NCBI GenBank assembly: GCA_002402175.1
Contig: NVVJ01000012.1
Coordinates: 1-51,661, forward strand
Source of the DNA: SAR86 cluster bacterium
Lineage (GTDB): Bacteria; Pseudomonadota; Gammaproteobacteria; Pseudomonadales; Pseudohongiellaceae
Direction of reading: 5' to 3'
DNA: 51,661 nucleotides
The notes under the pieces were generated by a model. The model was given only the letters and a program-made list of their open reading frames with translations. It did no database searches and was not told the origin of the DNA. Position numbers and translations under genes: made by a program. Positions 44,737-51,661 of this stretch are shown one piece after another; position 1 is the first letter of the stretch, and each line of letters begins with the position of its first letter.

Positions 44737-47700
44737 ATGTTTATTTCGATTCTTAAAAAAGTTCGCCAGCAAGTCATATTACTACTAATAGTGACACTGG
44801 TACTCATTGCAGCTTATGTCAGTGCTGGGCGCCAGTTCATGCCGGCAATCTCACGCTACACTGACTTTTTCGAACGGCAAATACTTGAATCAACCGGCCT
44901 TCGCGTAACAGTAGACTCCCTCGTTGGAAATTTCCAAGGTTTCAACCCAATAATACAGGTGAATGGCCTGCGTTTTCTCGTTGGTGATGACGTGAATAAC
45001 CAGGATGACCCAAACTCCAGTGCGTTGTTGTTCGATAGCGCTTCGCTAATTGTAGATATCCCCAGAAGTATCTGGCAGAGAAAATGGGTTCTTGAAGACT
45101 TCGTGATTGAGAAACTTGAGCTCAACGTTGAGCAAACAGAATCTGGCAGTTGGCAATTGCGCGGTTTAAGTACCAGTGGAAATAGCAGCCTTAGTTTGGA
45201 TGATGTTTATAATTCCTTTCTACGATTTACTCAGATAAGCCTGCGTAATGTAACGGTTAACTTGCTCGCTTTTTCTGGTGAGCGTATTAGTTTCATCAAT
45301 GGCTTAGCTACCATTCGAAATAGAGAACAGAATCACTATTTGCACGCCAATGTGAATCTCGAAGGGAATAGTCAGCAATTAGCACTTTCGCTTGAAGTTT
45401 CCGGTGATGATCTTTCGGGCATTGATGGTGATCTGCATATTAGTATTCCCGAATCGGACTATTCAAGCCTGTTTCGTAATCAGGACATCGCTGCGATGAG
45501 CATTCAACAGCTTTTCGGAGGTGGTGAATTCTGGTTATCTTTTGACAGCGGCCAGGTGAGCCAGTTGGTTTCACAATTAAAGGTAAATAACATTACTCTT
45601 GGGGCTGAGGGTTCAGCGCCATTAACGCTGACTGAACTAAGTGGTAAAGCCAGTTTAAAACGAGGGACAGATCAGGCTTTTTGGGAATTGACCCTGGCTG
45701 ACATGTCGGTTTCGTGGCAGGAACTAGACTGGAGTTCGTTTAACGCTCATCTTAATTTTATACCCCAGCAAAGTATTTCTGTTACCGCTGACAATATTGA
45801 TATCTCCCTGTTGGCACAACTCGCCGTTAAAAGTGGGTTGTTAGACGCTAACGCTCAACAGCAACTTGAAGCTTATTCTCCGCGAGGGGCGCTGGAGAAC
45901 TTTAGCTTGTATGTTCCGTTGCTTGAGTCCAGTGAAGAAAATTTATTATTAAAAACTAATCTGCACAGTGTCGATGTGGCCTCGGTAAGAGGAACGCCAA
46001 ACATGTGGGGCATCAATGGCTTTGTGCAACTTGAATTCAATAGCGCTGATCGTTTTGCTTTCGGTGTGGCTGAAGTGGAGTCTGATGAGTTTCGAATCAA
46101 TATCCCCAATGTGTTTCTTAGCACCTGGGACTATAACTATGTGAATGGTAGTTTTGGTTTTCAGCTGGATTTGGAAAACGGACAAGATTTAAAACTGGTA
46201 AGCAATGTAATAGCTGCTGAATCTGATGCTGTTTCTGGAAGGGTTCAATTTACAGCGACTATTAACAAGCCCGTCGATGGCGAACCAAAAGCTGAGTTGG
46301 AATTGTTAGTTGGTGCGCTTCGCTTTGATGGTGAGCAAAAATCTCAGTATTTACCAGACGGGCCAAATATTGATGCCGGGCTTAGAAGCAGCATGGAATG
46401 GATTGACAGGGCTGTGCTGGATGGGCAGGTTTTAAACAGCGGCGTACTTTATAGAGGCTCCACAATACCCGGGGCAGCGGCGGCAACTAAAACATTCCAG
46501 AGTTTCTATTTGCTGTCGAATGGGGAGTTGAATTTTAGTGACGAGTGGCCTGACCTGAGCGGCTTAACGGCATATATCGTTACTGATGATAACAATATCG
46601 ATATAGAAATTCTAAGTGGCCAGAGTATGAACATCGCTGCCAGTTCTGTTTTAGCTGACATTCGCCGCGATGCTGATGGTCAGACTTTACTGTCGTTGCA
46701 TGGTCAAGCGTCGGGCAGCACGGCGGATGGTTTGAATTACTTACAGAATTCCGGGGTCGGCGACAGCTTGAAAGCGGCTTTTGCGACCTGGGAGGCGGAA
46801 GGTGGTTTCAGTTCGGATATTGAAGTACTGGTCCCTTTGAACAGTATTGAAAGTAACCCAGAGCTTGAAACCGAAGTCAGGCTGGACATTAACCTTGCTG
46901 ATAATAAATTGCTGATTACTGATTACGCCATTGATGTTGAAGAATTAAGCGGCTCTTTCGTGTTCGATACTCGAACGGGTCTTGAGCGCAGCGAAATGAC
47001 AGGCAGGTTGTTTGGCCAAAAATCGAATCTGCGACTTTCTTCCACGCTCGCAGAAGGAGAGCTTAAAACTATAATTGTTGATGCCACCGGGTCTGTGGCG
47101 CCGGAGCAGCTAATAGCGTGGCCTTTGCAGTCGGAATTTGTGCAAGACATTTTAGCTACTATGGAAGGTCAGCTAGCCTATGACGCTAAACTAAGTATAG
47201 CAATGACATCGGGTTCAACAGGGGATGCTACTAATAGTTTATTGATAGATTCAAGCTTGATTGGTGCGTCTTTATCCTTGCCTTATCCATTTTCCAAGCC
47301 CGTAGAAATGGAAATGCCATTACATCTGGAGCTGGACTTCTTCGGCGACAACCAACATATATATGGAACTCTGGGTTCAAAATTAAGCTTCGATCTTGAT
47401 GTTGAGCAAGGAACAATTGTAGATGGTCTGGTGCTTTTGGGCGACTCGCAGTCAAATTTTGAGAGCTTGCTTGGGAATGACACAAAAGGACTGGCTGTGC
47501 TTGGTTCTATGGATCGGTTCAGATTTGAGGAGTGGAGTAGCTTCTTAGCAGAATTTAATCGCAGTGGCAGTACGTCTTCTGAGCTTGGTAACACTATTGA
47601 ATTTGTCGACTTACAGCTCGATATTTTTGAGTTATATGATACCGAACTCGACGATGTTGGAATGAGAATTATTGGTGATGTGGCTCAACAGCAGTGGCTA

Positions 47701-48816
47701 ATCACTCTTGATAGTGAGGCGATTTCGGGGCAGGTTGGGCTGCCGTTCTCCAGCGAAGGTTATATTGAACTTGATTTGGATTATTTGCGATTACCAGGTA
47801 CCGAACAGGACAGAATCGGCCCTCCTCAGGAACTAACCCTGGAACAGATCGATGCTGATGAGCAGGAAGCTATAGATGTGCTCGCACAAATAGACCCTAG
47901 AGCATTGCCAAGAATGAAATTTTCTACAGATGAATTTCGCATTGGTGATAAACCCTATGGTAGTTGGCGCTTTACTCTGAACCCAAACTCCACCGGTGCA
48001 GCATTCACTGATATGGCATTCGACTTCAGAGGTTTGCGACTGGGTATGGATGGCGTGGATGGTGAGACGGATGGAGAGGAGGATGAACTAGCCCAGACAA
48101 ACGAGGCGTATTTCAATTGGCAGTTCGACGGTACAGAACATCACAGTGAGCTTTCAGGTGTTTTGGTTGCTGATAATATGGCGGATGTGTTAACTGCAAA
48201 TGGTTATGCGGCTAGCTTTGACAGTAACACTGCACTTTTTACTACCAATATAGACTGGCCTGGATCACCGGCATTTTTTGCGGCCGATCACCTCAGTGGA
48301 GACATCAATATCAATATTGAAGATGGCCGCTTTCTGCAAGGAACCGGGGCTACTGGTGCACTCAAGTTGATTAGTATTTTAAACTTTGACGCCATTATGC
48401 GACGTCTACGCTTCAGCGATGATTTATTGAGAAGCGGTCTTGCCTATGACGAGATCACCGGCCAGTTAAGCTTGAATGACGGAATAGTAGACATTGAAGA
48501 GCGCCTGGTTATCTCAGGGCCTTCCAGTCTCTATCAAATTACCGGTGAGATAGACCTGGCTAAAGAAACCATTACCGGTGAGATGTTTGTCACCTTGCCT
48601 GTTAGTGAAAACATCCCCTGGATTGGATTGCTTACGGCGAATATTCCGCTGGCTGTAGGTGCGTATTTGTTTGATCGAATATTTGGTAATCAGGTAAATA
48701 GTCTGACTAGTGCCGTCTATACCTTGGAAGGTCCCTGGGAAGATCTGGATCCGCAGTTTAAACAGGCATTTGGTTCTCCCGATGATGACCAACAGAGCAG
48801 CGTTGATGCACAATAG
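44737..48816 (+). CDS. yhdP: YhdP family AsmA-like lipid-transport protein
   Basis: The protein has 1359 residues: one N-terminal inner-membrane anchor (VILLLIVTLVLIAAYVSAG, about 12-32) and then a very long periplasmic beta-rich region with a DUF3971/AsmA-type C-terminal part (GDININIEDGRFLQGTGATGAL, then the RLRFSDDL and LAYDEITGQL segments). YhdP, TamB and YdbH form bridges that carry phospholipid from inner to outer membrane. Length and order (rng-yhdP) match the family. The frame is intact. It lies 137 bases after rng. Confidence 0.95.
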   Translation: MFISILKKVRQQVILLLIVTLVLIAAYVSAGRQFMPAISRYTDFFERQILESTGLRVTVDSLVGNFQGFNPIIQVNGLRFLVGDDVNNQDDPNSSALLFDSASLIVDIPRSIWQRKWVLEDFVIEKLELNVEQTESGSWQLRGLSTSGNSSLSLDDVYNSFLRFTQISLRNVTVNLLAFSGERISFINGLATIRNREQNHYLHANVNLEGNSQQLALSLEVSGDDLSGIDGDLHISIPESDYSSLFRNQDIAAMSIQQLFGGGEFWLSFDSGQVSQLVSQLKVNNITLGAEGSAPLTLTELSGKASLKRGTDQAFWELTLADMSVSWQELDWSSFNAHLNFIPQQSISVTADNIDISLLAQLAVKSGLLDANAQQQLEAYSPRGALENFSLYVPLLESSEENLLLKTNLHSVDVASVRGTPNMWGINGFVQLEFNSADRFAFGVAEVESDEFRINIPNVFLSTWDYNYVNGSFGFQLDLENGQDLKLVSNVIAAESDAVSGRVQFTATINKPVDGEPKAELELLVGALRFDGEQKSQYLPDGPNIDAGLRSSMEWIDRAVLDGQVLNSGVLYRGSTIPGAAAATKTFQSFYLLSNGELNFSDEWPDLSGLTAYIVTDDNNIDIEILSGQSMNIAASSVLADIRRDADGQTLLSLHGQASGSTADGLNYLQNSGVGDSLKAAFATWEAEGGFSSDIEVLVPLNSIESNPELETEVRLDINLADNKLLITDYAIDVEELSGSFVFDTRTGLERSEMTGRLFGQKSNLRLSSTLAEGELKTIIVDATGSVAPEQLIAWPLQSEFVQDILATMEGQLAYDAKLSIAMTSGSTGDATNSLLIDSSLIGASLSLPYPFSKPVEMEMPLHLELDFFGDNQHIYGTLGSKLSFDLDVEQGTIVDGLVLLGDSQSNFESLLGNDTKGLAVLGSMDRFRFEEWSSFLAEFNRSGSTSSELGNTIEFVDLQLDIFELYDTELDDVGMRIIGDVAQQQWLITLDSEAISGQVGLPFSSEGYIELDLDYLRLPGTEQDRIGPPQELTLEQIDADEQEAIDVLAQIDPRALPRMKFSTDEFRIGDKPYGSWRFTLNPNSTGAAFTDMAFDFRGLRLGMDGVDGETDGEEDELAQTNEAYFNWQFDGTEHHSELSGVLVADNMADVLTANGYAASFDSNTALFTTNIDWPGSPAFFAADHLSGDININIEDGRFLQGTGATGALKLISILNFDAIMRRLRFSDDLLRSGLAYDEITGQLSLNDGIVDIEERLVISGPSSLYQITGEIDLAKETITGEMFVTLPVSENIPWIGLLTANIPLAVGAYLFDRIFGNQVNSLTSAVYTLEGPWEDLDPQFKQAFGSPDDDQQSSVDAQ

Positions 48817-48897
48817 CTGATGGGCATGGTATTTAACCAACACCAGCTAGATAGCTTTGACACTATTTAAGCGAACAAACACAACGAGGATGATTTT

Positions 48898-49314
48898 GTG
48901 AAGGCAGCAAAAATAGGTTTAATAGTATTAGTTGTTTACGTTGGCATTGTCGTTGCCTTCGAGTCACTGCTTGGTTTTTTTCAGCCAGCAAATCAAAGTA
49001 CCTTAGTCATTACGGCAATTTCCGACCAGGGCGAATCAAATGACAGAGTTGTCGCTCGACTCGAAAGTGGCGGGCAGATGTATGTGGCGGCGAATCATTG
49101 GCCTCGTGCCTGGTATAGACAGGTGTTAGCCAATCCCAATGTGCAAGTCACGCTCGCAGAAGAAGGGGGCGCCGCAGTAACAGGAGATTATCTTGCTGTT
49201 CCAGTGCAAGGCGCCGAACACGACAAGGTCAATAACGATAATAGTCTGGGCCTTATGTTTCGTTTGTTAACCGGTTTTCCTCCGCGATATTTTGTTCGAC
49301 TAGAGCCGCGATAA
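48898..49314 (+). CDS. Small membrane-anchored nitroreductase/deazaflavin-reductase-like protein
   Basis: The protein has 138 residues and a GTG start with AACGAGGATG about 10 bases upstream. An N-terminal membrane segment (IGLIVLVVYVGIVVAFESLLGFF, about 6-28) is followed by a short split-barrel domain like Ddn/FHL proteins (RVVARLESGGQMYVAANHWPRAWYRQVLANPNVQVTL). Relatives bind F420 or haem-like ligands, but this marine-type version is not characterised and cofactor use is uncertain. tldD usually follows yhdP in Pseudomonas; here this gene takes the place. Confidence 0.75.
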   Translation: MKAAKIGLIVLVVYVGIVVAFESLLGFFQPANQSTLVITAISDQGESNDRVVARLESGGQMYVAANHWPRAWYRQVLANPNVQVTLAEEGGAAVTGDYLAVPVQGAEHDKVNNDNSLGLMFRLLTGFPPRYFVRLEPR

Positions 49315-49348
49315 ACACTTCGGCTACAAGTTAATTACGACTGCGTGC

Positions 49349-50383
49349 TTAGCGTGTTTCCTCGGAGATTCTCGCCGCGCGTAATATATTACGTATAGCA
49401 TAGTTTCCTGCGTGGCAGGCATATTCGTAAAGTCTGGTTTTGACTTGTGTCATAGGCATTTGCACCACTATTTTTTCCTTAAAAGTATCAGGGTCATCAA
49501 TAGTAAATTCGTAAGCAAGCTTGCCTGGTGCGGTGGGAGTGAAACGTTCAATCAAAAGCCTGTTCTTTGCACTGCCATAGGCTTTGTCGCGCAATCCAAG
49601 GCTTGCTACTAGGTCAGAGAAATTTCTCGATTCCACCACTAGAGTATTCCCATCAAAATAACCTCTTGAATCGCCTGACCATTGGGTTATGGCGGGGTCT
49701 ATATGCGGAGCGCCAGTAAGCGGCACAATTCTGGCATCAAATCCCATTTCAACCATGAGTACAATGTGGTCGCGATTCTGAATAATTTGAATATTGTTAT
49801 TATAAGGCCCGCTTAGCAAAGGTGGTCCGGAATTAAAAACCATACAGCGTTCAGACAGACCTCTGTCCTCGGGCCCATTTCTGTTAATGCCGCCATGGGT
49901 ATAGCGCACCGGCCTGGTGCCTGGTATCTCAGTAACACCCGATTGATCGCCGCGCTGAATTTCGATGCCGTTTTGCAGTGCGGGTAATTTTCCATTACGC
50001 GGATAAACTATCAAAGAAGTTCTGCCATTCTCCTCAAGAGTGGTTCGCTCTGCCCAGAAACCATTTACTGAGCCAACAGACCTTGCATTTTGCGCGCTGA
50101 GTATTCGATCAGAAACATCTGCTTCACTCCTGGTGCGAGCCGCAACAGTAGCTTGTCTTCTACTCATTAATTCATCAATTTCTTCCGGGCTTAAGAACTC
50201 CTGTTCAACGTAGCGGCTTGGTCTTTCCAATGGTGTTTGCGACGAAAAATTCCACACGCCCTGCAAATTGGGCAAGCCGTACTCGGTGAGGCCAGGCTCG
50301 TAACTTTGTGCGCTAATGGAATTAATTGACAGCGTTGCAATAAGCAACGTAAAAAGATTGAGTTTTTTCGCAAGTGTGTGCAT
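49349..50383 (-). CDS. Secreted protein of unknown function
   Basis: The protein has 344 residues from the ATG at 50383, chosen over an ATG four codons earlier because GGAG lies 6 bases before it. It has a signal peptide (KLNLFTLLIATLSINSISA, cut near SAQS), then LPNLQGVWNFSSQTPLERP, QRGDQSGVTEIPGTRPVRY, GPEDRGLSERCMVFNSGPPLL, ITQWSGDSRGYFDGNTLVVES and RLLIERFTPTAPGKLAYEF. This set of segments recurs in a large secreted family of marine and soil bacteria with no assigned function. The repeated use of short Gly/Asn beta segments suggests a beta-rich binding fold. It is convergent with the gene to its left and divergent from the lactonase. Confidence 0.75.
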   Translation of the reverse strand: MHTLAKKLNLFTLLIATLSINSISAQSYEPGLTEYGLPNLQGVWNFSSQTPLERPSRYVEQEFLSPEEIDELMSRRQATVAARTRSEADVSDRILSAQNARSVGSVNGFWAERTTLEENGRTSLIVYPRNGKLPALQNGIEIQRGDQSGVTEIPGTRPVRYTHGGINRNGPEDRGLSERCMVFNSGPPLLSGPYNNNIQIIQNRDHIVLMVEMGFDARIVPLTGAPHIDPAITQWSGDSRGYFDGNTLVVESRNFSDLVASLGLRDKAYGSAKNRLLIERFTPTAPGKLAYEFTIDDPDTFKEKIVVQMPMTQVKTRLYEYACHAGNYAIRNILRAARISEETR

Positions 50384-50629
50384 TTTTGGCTCCATGTTCA
50401 GCCGTCAAGCGTTAGTCCTGCCGGAATCAATTATAATAGTATAATTGCTGGGGGTAGGGTAGTGTCTCCTGTCGGTGAGCCCTTACTGTGCAGACTATGA
50501 ATGCCTGTTTGTAGTCCTGGTTTTTGGATCAACGGCCCAGAATCACAGATTACGATCAACGTAATAAACGCCGACACGACCCTCCATTTAATGTAGTCTA
50601 CCGGTTCAATTTATTTTAGAGTAATTCTC
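50384..50629. promoter_or_regulatory. Divergent region with AT palindrome
   Basis: About 245 bases between the secreted protein and the lactonase-like gene. AATTATA-ATAG-TATAATT at 50429-50446 is a palindrome that offers a TATAAT on each strand, so it may hold overlapping divergent -10 boxes or a regulator site. No good -35 matches are clear. Confidence 0.35.
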
Positions 50630-51427
50630 ATGTCCAAATTCCTCGCCCTGCTGCTGTTATTTTCCGTTAATTTTGCGCATGCTGAGTTGAAGCTTACAGT
50701 GTTCGACTGCGGTCATTTGTCTTTTCCCGATGTCAGCGCGTTTGGTCTGAGCAATGAAGAAACCTCCGTGCGAGAATTAATCGTACCTTGTTATTTAATT
50801 CAGCATAACGATCATCTTATGGTATGGGACGCAGGGTTGCCACTTACTGATGTGGGTCGCACTGGCGGCAATTCTCGCTATGACGAATCTTTCCTAGATC
50901 AGCTTGCTTCAATGGGTATAAGTCCTGACGATGTGGATTTTATCGCTTTTTCTCATATGCACTACGATCACACAGGCGCGGCTAATGCCTTCCAGCAGGC
51001 CACACTTTTGATTCAGGAAACTGAAGCTATTGCAGCCTTTGACCACGGCGCCGACAACCCTGTGTTTCGTCCGGCATTGTACTCAGAGCTAACTAATTCC
51101 ACGCGCCGAACCCTGAACGGAGATGCTGACGTTTTTGGCGACGGCTCGGTTAAGATTATTTCTTCACCCGGGCATACTCCCGGGCACCAGGTTTTATATC
51201 TGGAACTTGAGAACTTTGGTCCGCTGATTCTGTCTGGAGACTTATACCACTTCGAGGCTAGCAGGACGCTACGAAGTACACCGGTGTTCAATACCAATCG
51301 GGAGGAATCTTTAGAGTCCATGGATAAAGTAGAAGCCCTGATTGAATCAACTGGCGCCACCTTTTGGATTCAACATAATCAGGAGCTTGCCGAAACTTTG
51401 AATTTGGCTCCTGCATTCTATAATTAG
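50630..51427 (+). CDS. Exported metallo-beta-lactamase-fold hydrolase (AHL-lactonase type)
   Basis: The protein has 265 residues with a signal peptide (KFLALLLLFSVNFAHA), so it works outside the cytoplasm. Zinc motif HMHYDH at 109-114, GHTPGHQ with the third zinc His at about 184-190, LILSGDLYH with the bridging Asp, and a C-terminal IQHNQE. Family members hydrolyse N-acyl-homoserine lactones or other lactones; the substrate here is not known, but a periplasmic quorum-quenching or lactone-degrading role is plausible. Confidence 0.88.
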   Translation: MSKFLALLLLFSVNFAHAELKLTVFDCGHLSFPDVSAFGLSNEETSVRELIVPCYLIQHNDHLMVWDAGLPLTDVGRTGGNSRYDESFLDQLASMGISPDDVDFIAFSHMHYDHTGAANAFQQATLLIQETEAIAAFDHGADNPVFRPALYSELTNSTRRTLNGDADVFGDGSVKIISSPGHTPGHQVLYLELENFGPLILSGDLYHFEASRTLRSTPVFNTNREESLESMDKVEALIESTGATFWIQHNQELAETLNLAPAFYN

Positions 51428-51469
51428 TGATTTCAGAAAATTTCTAATATCAAAAACAGGGACAGCCTT

Positions 51470-51661
51470 TTGCAAGAAACTGTTATATCTAAATCGGTGC
51501 GTCGATGGCTTGAGTCTTTTGTGATTGACCTGAATCTTTGTCCTTTTGCCAAAAGAGAGCTGGTAAAGAATCGCATTCGTTTTAAAGTAACAAATGCTAC
51601 CACTGAAGAAGAGTTACTAACGGTTCTGCAAGCAGAGGTGGATATCCTTACTGCTGATGAA
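51470..51661 (+). CDS. DUF1415 family protein (3' partial)
   Basis: TTG at 51470 with AGGGA about 8 bases upstream opens a frame that runs off the window end (64 codons seen). VRRWLESFVIDLNLCPFAKREL carries the LCPFA motif of the DUF1415 family, whose Cys is conserved. Function unknown. A GTG at 51494 is an alternative start. Confidence 0.75.
   Translation, partial: MQETVISKSVRRWLESFVIDLNLCPFAKRELVKNRIRFKVTNATTEEELLTVLQAEVDILTADE

Overview
The window looks like a chromosome segment of a moderate-GC gammaproteobacterium, probably a marine or oligotrophic lineage related to Cellvibrionales, Pseudohongiella or OM182 (inferred from gene order and protein character, not from a database search). 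About 22.7 kb of accessory, defence-rich DNA is followed by about 29 kb of ordinary core genes.

Accessory region (1-22.7 kb). After the end of a transglutaminase-like gene come three parts. (1) A leftward module pairs a Fic AMP-transferase toxin with an AbiEi-family protein whose C-terminus carries a YhfG/FicA-like Fic-inhibition motif. Its promoter region has two near-identical palindromes. (2) After a rightward orphan AbiEi-like regulator there is a complete type I restriction-modification system (hsdR, hsdM, hsdS). Its hsdMS operon runs on through a 41-residue ORF into an ATPase plus HNH-nuclease pair of Septu (PtuA/PtuB) type. (3) Further right are a separate HNH nuclease, a small membrane protein, a 1930-residue Avs-like STAND NTPase with an N-terminal Cap4-type nuclease domain, and an unrecognised 263-residue helical protein. 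The region ends with a decayed IS481-family transposase, a zeta-toxin-like kinase with a small candidate antitoxin, and a tRNA-Met whose 3' end faces the island, a classic island boundary.

Core block 1 (22.7-34.4 kb). Leftward: TPR lipoprotein, lolB, ispE, tRNA-Gln, prs, rplY, pth, ychF, tRNA-Met. Rightward and divergent: hemA, prfA, prmC, moeB. This is the Pseudomonas PA4663-PA4673 order. It joins outer-membrane lipoprotein delivery, isoprenoid and PRPP synthesis, translation quality control and tetrapyrrole synthesis.

Core block 2 (34.5-51.7 kb). An RhlB-like DEAD-box helicase is followed by the leftward gatCAB operon, which ends in a PA4642-type small protein. The divergent mreBCD-maf-rng-yhdP block matches the Pseudomonas PA4476-PA4484 neighbourhood. 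The end holds a small deazaflavin-reductase-like membrane protein, a secreted protein of unknown function, an exported metallo-beta-lactamase-fold lactonase and the start of a DUF1415 gene.

Most unusual observations: the AbiEi-FicA fusion antitoxin beside Fic with its palindromic operators; the Septu-like pair built into a type I RM operon; the Cap4-STAND protein preceded by an in-frame amber-terminated mini-ORF; and mreC, whose membrane anchor is encoded upstream of its first usual start codon, behind a strong hairpin.
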